Shown here: positions 1 through 8,058 of the stretch, piece by piece
How positions within the stretch are numbered: the stretch's first letter is position 1
Layout: every line of letters begins with the position of its first letter
Assembly (NCBI RefSeq): GCF_900162615.1
Contig: NZ_FUFN01000009.1
Span: 1,086,403 to 1,150,402, forward strand
DNA from: Virgibacillus proomii
GTDB lineage: Bacteria > Bacillota > Bacilli > Bacillales > Amphibacillaceae
Direction: 5' to 3'
DNA length: 64,000 nt
Made by a program: the position numbers and the translations under genes
The notes under the pieces: generated by a model
What the model was told of the DNA's origin: nothing
The model's input: the letters and a program-made list of their open reading frames with translations, nothing else
The model's database searches: none

Positions 1-2
1 TA

Positions 3-389
3 AAAAAGAGTCGCATGAATATTAATCAATTACAAAGCTTACTTCGCCAAAGTGAAATTTTCTCCATTCGTGAAGTGGCATTTGCACTAATAGAACTTAA
101 TGGCTCCATCAGTGTATTAAAAAAATCACAGTATCAAAAAACAACTTTACAAGACTTTAATATGCCTCCACAGCCTGTATACCTTCCGATAACACTAATT
201 AAAGATGGTGTATTAATTAAAGAACACTTAAAAGAAATAAACAAAGATGACCAATGGTTAAAGAACCAGTTATTAGACCATAACATCAGCAAAATGAAAG
301 ACGTACTTTTTGCAGAATGGCTAGAAAACGATGGTTTATTTGTGATTCCACATAAATCACTTTTACATCATAAAAAGGATAAAGGGTAA
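3..389 (+). CDS. DUF421 (YetF/YrbG-like) membrane protein, C-terminal part
   Basis: The frame is open to the left edge of the window, so only the C-terminal soluble domain of about 129 residues is visible and the membrane segments lie outside. The pattern of a short helix region, then FSIREVAFALIELNG-SISVLKK, then LIKDGVLIKEHL is typical of the cytoplasmic tail of DUF421 proteins, whose exact function is unknown (some are linked to spore or envelope traits). The first in-frame ATG at 15 is internal, not a start. The same tail occurs as a broken copy at 7525-7749, on the other side of the bacteriocin island. Confidence 0.75.
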   Translation, partial: KKSRMNINQLQSLLRQSEIFSIREVAFALIELNGSISVLKKSQYQKTTLQDFNMPPQPVYLPITLIKDGVLIKEHLKEINKDDQWLKNQLLDHNISKMKDVLFAEWLENDGLFVIPHKSLLHHKKDKG

Positions 390-720
390 ATAAATGTAAG
401 TTCGTATGGGGTAGTACTTCTTAAGATTCATTAATAGGATAATTTGAGCTTCTAATTTAAAGAACCCATCTGAATATTATTTATTCTGTTTCTATCTTTG
501 AAAAATTGCTGTAATTCTTTCTACCGTTTTCTACACTCGGTTACGTATCGCAAAAATCTATACTATACAAACGGAATCAGTCTGCACAAAAACTCAAAGC
601 ATAAGGTGTACAATGCGCCTAAAATATGCCTAAATTATGATAATCTGTCAATAACCACCCATATTTCGTTAAATCAAGCAGCTGTGGTGGTTACAACACC
701 TATTCATTCAATCTGTCGGA
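390..720. other. Intergenic, no gene recognised
   Basis: AT-rich spacer between the DUF421 tail and the GC-rich bacteriocin island. No ORF here has a ribosome binding site or a recognisable product. The change in base composition near 700-720 marks the island edge. Confidence 0.5.
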
Positions 721-1399
721 CAGCTCCTAGGCTAGCGAGATCGCTGGTCGATGAGTGGTGTGACGAGCTGTTGAAACGACCTCACGCCGGTCGCCATACG
801 CGTTGAGCATCTCGGAGTCGTGCATAGACACAATGGACCGTGCGGCCGTGCACGACGGAGTCCGCAAGCAGATCGATGACCTTTCGCGGGTTGGCTGCGT
901 CGAGTGAATGTGAAGCGGTGGGCTCAGCGGCGAACAGATCACTCGTACTTGTAGATGGCATGAACAGCGCAAAATCGCTACTTCCCGCCCTCACTCACGT
1001 GGCGCTGGCCTACTCACCTTCTTCCACCGCCTCTTGAGACCCATCTGCTCAAGCATCTGCATTTTTAGTTCCCGTGACGCTTCGTCCCAGGCCACTTGCC
1101 TGCATGGCGACATTGAAGGCAACCGACTCCTCATTATGATACTGTAATCTAAAGTATGAACGCTGTGTGGTCACGCCAGAATTGACGTCGTTCCGTTCCT
1201 TGTGACATCATCTCTGTCGATCAAGATGCTTCCCTAATCCACTTGGGGAAACAGCCCGAGGCAGTGCAAGTGTATGGTCTTTCTACATCCGCTCGAACCA
1301 ACGAGGGCAGTCATGACCCCGGGCGTGCAACAAACAGTCTCACCGTCAGCCGGCCGCCTACCAATTGCTACAGAAACGCCCTGGGATTCAATCAACCAT
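721..1399 (-). pseudogene. Broken bacteriocin ABC transporter ATPase
   Basis: This stretch aligns along its whole length with the intact ATPase gene at 4069-4764. The start (ATG at 1397-1399) directly follows the membrane-protein gene, but an extra G right after the ATG shifts the frame and leads to an early stop. Several more small indels follow, including in the Walker A and signature regions. GC content matches the rest of the island. It is the ATPase of a second cassette, now dead; the intact copy could serve the neighbouring membrane protein (inference). Confidence 0.85.
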
Positions 1400-1413
1400 C
1401 TGCACCTCTCTGA

Positions 1414-3387
1414 TCAAATTCGACGCCTACTAACGCCATTGAAACACCAACGTGCAGCAAACAAATGGCTTAGTGGCACCACAAGCAATCCATACGCCGC
1501 GGCCACGAGTACAGCTCCCAACGCATCAGGCTTTTGGAAGAAGACTACGACGCCCACGAGACCGACCCCAACAAGCAATTCCTTCGCCACTCGGCTCTGG
1601 AGGATCCGCGCCCATGACCGGCCTGCCACCCGCAGCGGGAAGTCACGCTTTGCCTGAAGCAGTGCGGTGATCAACGCACTGATCGCAGCAGCGACAGTGA
1701 AAGCAACAACTAATGCAATCAGCGCAAGATTCTGCAACCACACAACGTACGCTGCGAACTGCGCGAGGAGAATCCCCTCTTCGGCAATGTAGGCAACTTT
1801 CAATTCGCCTTTGAGGCCGCGATCTCGTAGCGCCTGTACGTCGAGACCATTCCGCTCTAACAATTGCTGCGTAGCAGTCACACCGGTGAACACAATGTTG
1901 CTACCCGAGGCCATGGATGTCAAGGCAGAATCGTTAAAGGTGTCGTAAAGCGAAGGCACGACGACGACTAGGACATCGTCCGCAAAGTGAAGCCTTTCGC
2001 CCCCTCCTCCTTGAGCCACCGGCAACCGAAACCCGTCGACCGGCCGCAAGAACTGGAACTGTGCGAACAGTTCCTTGGAAAGCTCTCCCCTCGATAAGAG
2101 TTCAGCCTCTTCTCGAACCATTCGTGTAACGTCTTCTGGAAGGCTATGATAAGGTACCGATGTGACAGCAGGCTGTGGAGCACCCGTGGTCACCAGATCA
2201 AGCCAACGCTGATTCACGTAGGAAATGGCCGAGTACTCCCCCAAATCGGCCGGCATTGTCATTTCTTGAGTGTAAGTGTAGGAAAGAGCGACCGCATCAA
2301 GCGATTCCGCATCCTTCACCAGCTTGCCAATCATCGGCTCCATGTGGTCCATTTCGTCAACGTCGGTCGCAAACACAATGGCGACCTGGTCTGCAAGTTT
2401 CTTCCACTGCGCCATTTCAGCAGCCATAGCGGATGAGTGTTTGTATGCGGACCAAGCAGGCCCAGCCGCAGCCACTACCAAGAGGAACGTTAGCGCTTGG
2501 ATCACGATCGCCGCCGAACGCAGGCTCTTTACCGCCGGCTGTCTCGTGGCGAGCATGGTAGCACTAGGCCAAGCAGAGGCAGACATGATAAGTGCAGCGA
2601 GCAGGGATACAGCAATGACGGCGATTTGCAGACTGACCAGCGCCTTGAGGTAGGTACCGACGTACATCCAGCCATGAAACACACCTACATAAACTGCTGC
2701 AGCCAGGGCTACGGCGCCCGCCGAAACCAGCAGCACACCCCCGAACCCGGCCAGATCCTGTACCTGAATCCGCACGGTCGGGCATCCGCCCAGAACACGA
2801 AGAGCACGCCCTCGCGCCCTCAGCGACAACCAGAACAGTGCTAGCGCCACAATCAGCGCAAACGCCGAAAGAACCGCGGCAGCAAATCCTCTTTCTTGAA
2901 TCACGAATCCAAGACTGTCAAAAATTGACGCATCCCCGCGGCCAACTTCCACGCCTGCACTTTTCAGCGTGTCCTCGAATTCGCCCAAGTGAGCTTTTTC
3001 GCCGGTTACGAGATAGAATCCATCGGGGTAAGAGGTGGCAAGTCGATCCTTACCAACGATCTTTCCTACACCATCACCGCCGAACCAAGTAAATTCGGCG
3101 GGTAGATCCTCATCGTTAAGTGCAACGAAGATCTGGTCATCACCGTCGCTGGCAAGATCCGGCGCGACCTTGACCAGACCAAGATCCCAGCGCGTATCAA
3201 GCTCCTCCAGCTTTGCAAACGCTTCAGTAACGGAAAAACTCGATTCGCTAAAGTTGAGGCTAAACCTACTTTCGACACCAATAGCCTGTGGAAAGTCTCG
3301 ATCATATAGGTCGGTGATGATCGCTGCCAGCAGGGCTAGCAGAGCAAACAATGCACCTGCGACAGCCACTATGATACGCTTATACAC
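1414..3387 (-). CDS. Lactococcin 972-associated integral membrane protein (DUF1430-like)
   Basis: About 657 residues. An N-terminal membrane segment (residues ~4-25) is followed by a soluble domain, then three membrane segments around residues 165-285, another near 295-315, a second large soluble part, and three C-terminal membrane segments. This MacB/FtsX-like plan is that of the large membrane protein encoded beside lactococcin 972-type bacteriocins, thought to act with an ABC ATPase in export or immunity. I prefer the GTG at 3385-3387, since GGAGG lies eight bases upstream; the TTG five codons earlier overlaps that site. The gene is GC-rich with codon use unlike the host. The ATPase gene just downstream (721-1399) is broken, so it would depend on the copy at 4069-4764. 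Confidence 0.8.
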   Translation of the reverse strand: MYKRIIVAVAGALFALLALLAAIITDLYDRDFPQAIGVESRFSLNFSESSFSVTEAFAKLEELDTRWDLGLVKVAPDLASDGDDQIFVALNDEDLPAEFTWFGGDGVGKIVGKDRLATSYPDGFYLVTGEKAHLGEFEDTLKSAGVEVGRGDASIFDSLGFVIQERGFAAAVLSAFALIVALALFWLSLRARGRALRVLGGCPTVRIQVQDLAGFGGVLLVSAGAVALAAAVYVGVFHGWMYVGTYLKALVSLQIAVIAVSLLAALIMSASAWPSATMLATRQPAVKSLRSAAIVIQALTFLLVVAAAGPAWSAYKHSSAMAAEMAQWKKLADQVAIVFATDVDEMDHMEPMIGKLVKDAESLDAVALSYTYTQEMTMPADLGEYSAISYVNQRWLDLVTTGAPQPAVTSVPYHSLPEDVTRMVREEAELLSRGELSKELFAQFQFLRPVDGFRLPVAQGGGGERLHFADDVLVVVVPSLYDTFNDSALTSMASGSNIVFTGVTATQQLLERNGLDVQALRDRGLKGELKVAYIAEEGILLAQFAAYVVWLQNLALIALVVAFTVAAAISALITALLQAKRDFPLRVAGRSWARILQSRVAKELLVGVGLVGVVVFFQKPDALGAVLVAAAYGLLVVPLSHLFAARWCFNGVSRRRI

Positions 3388-3520
3388 AAGCGGGCCCTCC
3401 AATAACTATCCGAACTCTCCATGCTAAGCCCCGGCGACCGCAACCGGTATCGCCGGGGTTCGGCGTAATCGCCTCAATTAGCAGGTAATGTTTTTTCATT
3501 TATTTCATTCCTCCTCATTC
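3381..3520 (-). pseudogene. Scar of a deleted bacteriocin gene upstream of the membrane-protein gene
   Basis: The ribosome site and first codons (ATG at 3497-3499, then three Lys/His codons) match the start region of the bacteriocin gene at 7170. Sequence 3403-3470 matches the stretch that follows the bacteriocin stop at 6727-6790. Everything between, i.e. the body of the bacteriocin gene, is missing. What remains reads as a short peptide of about 39 codons whose stop overlaps the GTG of the membrane-protein gene. Whether that peptide is made is unknown. Confidence 0.65.
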
Positions 3521-3718
3521 AACCAGCTAAATACTTTTACTCTGTAACTAATTTATCACCAGCCGTTCGCCAAAATCGCCTTATGTACAGTTGACCAGCG
3601 CCTCATACTTGGCGCAGTTGGCGGCGTCAGTCAGGTTCGGATTGACGACATCCGCTAGTCTGCATTGACACAAGTGGCAAACAACAGTTGCGCCGAACCG
3701 GCTGTGCGGAAATTCGTG

Positions 3719-4072
3719 TTAGCGCTTCACCAGATGCACCGGAACCCCAAACCCGTCACGGCGGCTGAGTAGGTCGGCGATGGCGTCACGCTCGGATTTC
3801 GAACCATAGTTCACCATAACTAGCCCTCGGTCCTGGTCATCGGAACACGGTTTTCCCACTTCGACCGTAATGTCATTACTGAGCGCTTTGATCTCCTCAG
3901 CGAGGTCTTGGTGACTAGTAAGCGCTGCATTGACCTCCGCTACGGTCGGTAGCTGGTCGCATGGCGGGTGCGTATCCCTTGATACTGGGATCCACCCGTT
4001 TAGGAGCGCAACTGCTCCCACTACCAACAGTAAGCCAACAACACCGATAATAATCTTAGTGCCCGATTTCAT
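3719..4072 (-). CDS. Small membrane-anchored protein of the bacteriocin cluster, function unknown
   Basis: 117 residues. One N-terminal membrane segment (residues ~6-26) is followed by an extracytoplasmic domain with two cysteines (PPCDQ near 38 and KPCSD near 76) that could form a disulfide. I do not recognise a family. Its ATG overlaps the stop of the ATPase gene (ATGA), so the two are translationally coupled, and it shares the high GC of the island. Being small, membrane-tethered and coupled to the transporter ATPase, it is a candidate immunity or accessory factor; this is inference only. Confidence 0.7.
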   Translation of the reverse strand: MKSGTKIIIGVVGLLLVVGAVALLNGWIPVSRDTHPPCDQLPTVAEVNAALTSHQDLAEEIKALSNDITVEVGKPCSDDQDRGLVMVNYGSKSERDAIADLLSRRDGFGVPVHLVKR

Positions 4073-4764
4073 GAGGTCCCTCCTAGACTAGCAGGATCGC
4101 TGGTCGATAAGTGGTGTGACGAACTATTGGAACCGACCTCATGCCGGGCGCCACACGCGTTAATCATCTCGGAGTCGTGCGTCGAAACAATGACCGTGCG
4201 GCCGCGCGCAGCGAACTCCGCAAGCAGATCGATGACCTTTTGCCGATTGGCTGCGTCGAGTGAAGCCGTGGGCTCATCAGCGAACAGTATCGTAGCATCT
4301 TTGTAGATGGCACGAGCAAGCGCGAGTCGCTGCTTCTCTCCCCCACTCAGGTGGCTGGCCAACTCACCTTCTCGACCCTGAAGACCGGTCTGCTCAAGCA
4401 CCTGCGCCAACCGTTCTTGGTTTCCCGTGACGCGTCGTCCTAGAACGCTCGTCTGCATGGTCACATTGAAGGCGACCGATTCCTCATCCATGATGCCGTA
4501 ATCCTGAAGTATGAACGCTGCATGATCACGCCAGAACCGACGCCGGGCCGCAGTGCTGTACCTTGTGACATCATCTCCATCGATTAAGATGCGCCCCTGA
4601 TCCACTGGAAGCAACAGCCCGAGACAGTGCAAAAGTGTCGTCTTTCCACATCCGCTCGGGCCAACAAGGGCTGTCATAATCCCGGGCGTGCAACGAACGG
4701 TCTCACCGTCAAGCACGTTCCGCCCACCAATTGCTACCGAAACGTCCTGGGCTTCAATCAACAT
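4069..4764 (-). CDS. Bacteriocin ABC transporter ATP-binding protein
   Basis: About 231 residues, a single ABC nucleotide-binding domain: Walker A GPSGCGKT near residue 38, Q-loop in FILQDYG, signature LSGGEKQR, Walker B ILFADEP followed by TASLD, and the switch His in VSTHDSE. It resembles the MacB/LolD class that pairs with the large membrane protein of lactococcin 972 clusters. I chose the ATG at 4762-4764 because GGAG sits six bases upstream; a GTG replaces the earlier ATG in the broken paralogue. Overlaps the small gene downstream by four bases. Its own membrane-protein gene has been deleted, so it may work with 1414-3387. Confidence 0.85.
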   Translation of the reverse strand: MLIEAQDVSVAIGGRNVLDGETVRCTPGIMTALVGPSGCGKTTLLHCLGLLLPVDQGRILIDGDDVTRYSTAARRRFWRDHAAFILQDYGIMDEESVAFNVTMQTSVLGRRVTGNQERLAQVLEQTGLQGREGELASHLSGGEKQRLALARAIYKDATILFADEPTASLDAANRQKVIDLLAEFAARGRTVIVSTHDSEMINACGARHEVGSNSSSHHLSTSDPASLGGTS

Positions 4765-4876
4765 CTGCATCTCCGTCAAATTCGACGTATACTGAGGACA
4801 TCGCCAACGCAACGAATATCCCTTTGACCCTTTGAGTCAAGGGTCTCGTCTTTTTCCTATACAAAAGTTTTTTCAT
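4754..4876 (-). pseudogene. Truncated bacteriocin gene fused to the ATPase upstream region
   Basis: The ATG at 4874-4876, preceded by GGAGGAATGAAATAA, opens a 40-codon frame. Its first ~26 residues (MKKLLYRKKTRPLTQ, then VKGIFVALAM) are clearly related to the signal peptide of the bacteriocin at 6793-7170. After residue 26 the sequence jumps into what was the last bases of a membrane-protein gene and runs past the ATPase start before stopping at 4754. A deletion therefore removed the rest of the bacteriocin and nearly all of a membrane-protein gene. The overlap may still couple translation to the ATPase. Confidence 0.7.
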
Positions 4877-4943
4877 TTATTTCATTCCTCCACATCCAAT
4901 TGTCCATTTTTGTCACTTTTTTTACTCTTGAAGCTATTTTTCG

Positions 4944-4980
4944 CCGCCCACTTACCATGTCGGTACGGGAGCGGTTTTTT
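4944..4980 (+). terminator. Conserved GC-rich hairpin with T run upstream of truncated bacteriocin
   Basis: CCGC...GCGG and TACC...GGTA pair around ATGTC, followed by six T. A related hairpin with compensating changes stands at the same distance from the intact bacteriocin start (7240-7276). On the plus strand this looks like an intrinsic terminator; it could also be part of the control region of the minus-strand bacteriocin genes. Confidence 0.4.
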
Positions 4981-5504
4981 CTTGCCCTTGTTGGCGGTGT
5001 CTTGGCATCCTATTCCTTTTTTACCAAACGGATCAATTTCTTTTTATAACTACAAGCGAATATCCTTACCCCATTCATTTGTATACTATACGGCCTGTTA
5101 ACAAATGCAAGACCTATCGGCAGCCGAGGCAAAAGGAATTTGCTGCTTGTTGAGATTTTGATATCCTGCGCCTCCCAATATGTACTTATCTATTATTATA
5201 CAAACAAACTGAATTGGAAAAAAGGTTCATGAATTCTTAGTTTTACAAGAAAGTTTTAACATAGATTTGGCAAATAGAATGAACACATGCCGATTAGTAG
5301 CTGATTTCTAGCTTTTTTTACACAGTACCGGACAGTTTTTGCTCTCAGTGAAGCTCAAATTTGGAAAACACAAGATGCTTTTACATCAATTGCTAAATTT
5401 CACCTTAAATTATCTGTAAGGCATAAATCATTCCCCAACTTGAAGCGGGAAATTGAGGCTGCACTCTACTCCTTAATTACCTACAGCTTCTCGCTTATTT
5501 ATCC

Positions 5505-5605
5505 CGCATGTAAGGTGCCGTAAGACTCCCACTTCAAGACCTTGAGTTGATCCAAAGGGTCTAAGTGGGAGAAAACGGCACCTAAATGCCCGATTCGTTC
5601 GACTA
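5505..5605. repeat. Dispersed repeat module A (long hairpin)
   Basis: Best-preserved copy of module A: arms 5513-5534 and 5563-5583 pair as GGTGCCGTAAGACTCCCACTT with AAGTGGGAGAAAACGGCACC, followed by CTAAATGCCCGATTCGTTCG. Related copies occur at 24863-24960, 27731-27830, 42726-42790 (half) and 51675-51775, always in intergenic DNA. Confidence 0.75.
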
Positions 5606-6605
5606 ACATTCAGTAGGCGATGGAAGAAAACTCCTACTGAATGAAGTTTCACTTTATATTTTCAAAACCGTTTTCCTTAAAAAAATCTTTGCAAACTCTC
5701 AGATATTAATTTCCATTTAGCGAACAACCTTCTCTAACCATTTGTTGGCTACCAGTCCGAATAGCTATCAAAGCTTTACTAATTAACGGTATTATATTAC
5801 TGATAGTGCATCTTGTAAATTTCGTGAAATTATTCCCAATAAAACTTCAGAAATGAAAGCCATTTCGAATTACCACATGAATTATTTCTTTTGTCATATC
5901 ACAAAACATTCCTAGTTTTTTATGTACGAATTTGCTAAAATAAAAAAAGATTTTTTTGATCTGAAACGTTTCGCTTAACTTACAGTGCAATAGCCAAAGC
6001 AACAATCTTTAAAAAAGAACTAATAGGTAAACATAACTAAGTCGAAGCCCGGAAAACGCAAGCATGGAAACACATAACAGAATTTTCTACCGAGACTAAT
6101 TACGATAAAAACTACAAAGTAGATCTAGTACAAGAATTTGGTCTTTCAAAAAATGATCCTTCATTCATATTTTATTGCCTTTTTCATAGATATGCTCTCT
6201 TTTTTTGGTATGGTTCCTTGGCAAGCCATGGAAAGAAACCTACTTTTCGTGTGGATATATTACTATGAAGGAAATTTGATATATCATATCACGAAAAAGC
6301 TCTTCAACAATCCGAACGCAGTACATTCCTAAACATTATCTAAAAATTCCAGAACGCGAAAGCACCAGGCGATTAAATGTGCTGCACCCCCTTAAAACGG
6401 AGGTATTACCCATGAACGCTCAGAACTTAGAAGCTTTGTAAGCACTGGGATAAAAACTGCCAGCTTGTAAATATTCTGCATCTGGCAAATAACATTCCCG
6501 CACCGACATGATAGGTGGACGGTAAGGCAAGCTAATTCATTTATGACATAATATGTTTTTATCTGGAAATTAATGCAAAGAAAACAATTTTAACTCGCTC
6601 GTCAT

Positions 6606-6730
6606 CAATGGCCTGTGGAAAGTCCCGATCATATCGCTCAAGTGATGATCGCTGCCAGCAGCGTAAGCAGAGCAAATAACGCACCTTCCGACAGCCACTA
6701 TAAATGCGTGCTTATACAAAAGCGGGAACT
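6606..6730 (-). pseudogene. 5' fragment of a second membrane-protein gene
   Basis: This segment, directly downstream of the bacteriocin stop, matches the first ~35 codons and upstream region of the membrane-protein gene at 1414-3387 (compare 3277-3420) but carries several indels, has TTG in place of the GTG start and then breaks off. It shows the original order in this cassette: bacteriocin, then membrane protein, then ATPase. Confidence 0.75.
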
Positions 6731-6792
6731 CCAAGAACTATCTGGAACTCACCATGCTAAAACCCCAGCAACCACAGCCGGTATCGCCTAGA

Positions 6793-7170
6793 TTAGTTGA
6801 CACGGTAGAAGTAACGACCCTTCAGACCCGGCGAGTTTATGGTTCCAACATAGGCGTTAGAGTATTTCCCCGGGGCCGTATCTAAACTCCTGTTAGTCTT
6901 TTCCACTTTGCCGTCGATGAGCTTTTGTACCGTCGAGCCGTGGACCTTTGTCGGATGGTTATACTCGGAGCGGAGTCCAGCGTTCACGAATCCGTACCTC
7001 CATGTTCCACCTTCTGCTGGGTACTGGTAGTGATAACCTGGATTCACCCAGGCTTGTCCAGGCACTACCGCGGCCCCCACCAAAGCAATGGCCATCGCCA
7101 AAGCAGCTAACGTCACTTTGATCATTCGAGTCAAGGGTTTCCTCTTTTGCCTATACATAAGTTTTTCCAT
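6793..7170 (-). CDS. Lactococcin 972-family bacteriocin precursor
   Basis: 125 residues. A Lys/Arg-rich start (residues 6-18) and hydrophobic stretch (19-36) ending PGQA predict a Sec signal peptide cut after residue 40. The mature part of ~85 residues carries GGTWRYGF near its start, then an Asn/Tyr-rich stretch and KVHGSTV, in the order seen in mature lactococcin 972 (EGTWQHG ... KTHSATV), and ends with aromatic residues (YFYRV). Lactococcin 972 binds lipid II and blocks septum formation; that activity is known for the family, not shown here. AGGAGG lies ten bases before the ATG. No membrane gene follows intact; the working copies of the partner genes are further downstream on the same strand. 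Confidence 0.85.
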   Translation of the reverse strand: MEKLMYRQKRKPLTRMIKVTLAALAMAIALVGAAVVPGQAWVNPGYHYQYPAEGGTWRYGFVNAGLRSEYNHPTKVHGSTVQKLIDGKVEKTNRSLDTAPGKYSNAYVGTINSPGLKGRYFYRVN

Positions 7171-7524
7171 TTATTTCATTCCTCCTCATTTATCGGACTA
7201 TTTTTGTTAATATTTTTACTTTTCAATCTAAATTTGATACCGCCCACCTACCATGTCGATGCAGGAGGGGTTTTTTCTTGCTCTTGTTGCCTTGACTAAA
7301 TTTAGTATGATTGTAAAATTAAGTAAAGTAAAGAGCATTTCGACTTATTAAATAATTTGAAAATTAGTTATTTATTACTATTAACTAATATATTAAATTA
7401 TTCGTGGAATACGTTTTGATAGTATAAAAAATTTGCTAGGTTACATTCCCTCCGTAGTTTTTCCATAGACCAAATCGAAGGGATGTTTATTATAGCAGAA
7501 TACATTGCTCAAGAACCCTTATTA
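7171..7524. other. Bacteriocin upstream region and AT-rich spacer
   Basis: Contains the bacteriocin ribosome site and a conserved hairpin with T run at 7240-7276, then AT-rich DNA without a gene. The segment 7171-7300 is recognisably related to 4877-5010. Confidence 0.5.
7240..7276 (+). terminator. Conserved GC-rich hairpin upstream of the bacteriocin
   Basis: Counterpart of 4944-4980: CCGCCCACCTACCATGTCGA-rich stem followed by GGGG and six T. Conservation of this block in two cassettes, though flanking bases have drifted, suggests it matters for transcription; direction and role are uncertain. Confidence 0.35.
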
Positions 7525-7749
7525 AGAAATGTGTTCAATCGATTTTGAAGTGGCATGTGTACTGTTAGAACCTAATGGCTCTGTATTAATTAAAAATAAA
7601 CAAAGACGACCAATGGTTAAAGAACTGTTATTAGCCTATAACATCAAGCAAAATTGAAGATGTACTTTTTGCAGAACGGCTAGAAAACGATGGTTTATTT
7701 GTGATTCCACATATATCACTTTTTCCTTATAAAAAGTATAAAGCATAAA
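7525..7749 (+). pseudogene. Degenerate second copy of the DUF421 gene tail
   Basis: Aligns with the DUF421 tail at 55-389 including the stop codon and the following ATAAATGTAA, but lacks about 110 bases in the middle and has frameshifts. It lies in the same orientation as the left copy, so the bacteriocin island is bracketed by a direct duplication of the 3' end of this gene. Confidence 0.8.
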
Positions 7750-7773
7750 TAAATGTAAAAAACTACTGTGCGT

Positions 7774-7791
7774 TACTTATGGTACGATTCA
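7774..7791 (-). repeat. Possible attachment-site relic (rlmH 3'-end-like)
   Basis: On the minus strand it reads GAATCGTACCATAAGTAA, matching the last codons of rlmH (GAACCGTACCACAAATAG at 22578-22595) at 14 of 18 bases in the same orientation. It would encode ESYHK-stop, like the EPYHK-stop of rlmH here. This is what the far end of an SCC-type element integrated in rlmH would look like. A chance match cannot be excluded. Confidence 0.45.
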
Positions 7792-7913
7792 TAGAAACGA
7801 TTTAAAAGTAGCGAAATGTCTTTTTTACAGCAAGTAATCCTTTGTATCTCCAAACGGCTTATTTAATACTTAACCACTAAGGGAGTATGCAGATAGATCT
7901 GACAACAAAAAAT

Positions 7914-7949
7914 AATCACCCTGCGCCGTGACGGGCTAGTAGGGTGATT
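7914..7949 (-). terminator. Terminator downstream of cwlJ
   Basis: AATCACCCT and AGGGTGATT arms close an 18-base loop, followed on the minus strand by a T-rich run (ATTATTTTTTG). About 110 bases beyond the cwlJ stop. Confidence 0.6.
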
Positions 7950-8058
7950 TCTATTTGTTTCACCAACCATTTCAATGATAAGCTAAAAAAATCCTTGCAT
8001 AAGCTTCCTCGCGCAAGGCTATCTTTTCCAAATGTTAACTGTATCTTTTACCGAACAC

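Larger units (their letters stand above)
4877..6605. other. Long AT-rich spacer inside the bacteriocin island
   Basis: No convincing gene. It contains the upstream region of the truncated bacteriocin (with a conserved hairpin at 4944-4980) and a copy of dispersed repeat module A at 5505-5605. The frame at 6138-6332 has no ribosome site and no recognisable family. Composition is that of the host, so the spacer is probably host DNA inserted into, or left between, the GC-rich cassettes. Confidence 0.5.

Noticed and set aside
640..660. GATTATCATAATT on the minus strand as a further attachment site
   Set aside because: Match to the rlmH end is too weak and short to separate from chance in AT-rich DNA.
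498..806. 102-residue plus-strand frame at the island edge
   Set aside because: It crosses from host DNA into the antisense of the broken ATPase gene and has no recognisable product.
6138..6332. 64-codon frame in the long spacer of the bacteriocin island
   Set aside because: No ribosome binding site, no family, and a low-complexity hydrophobic translation; treated as chance.
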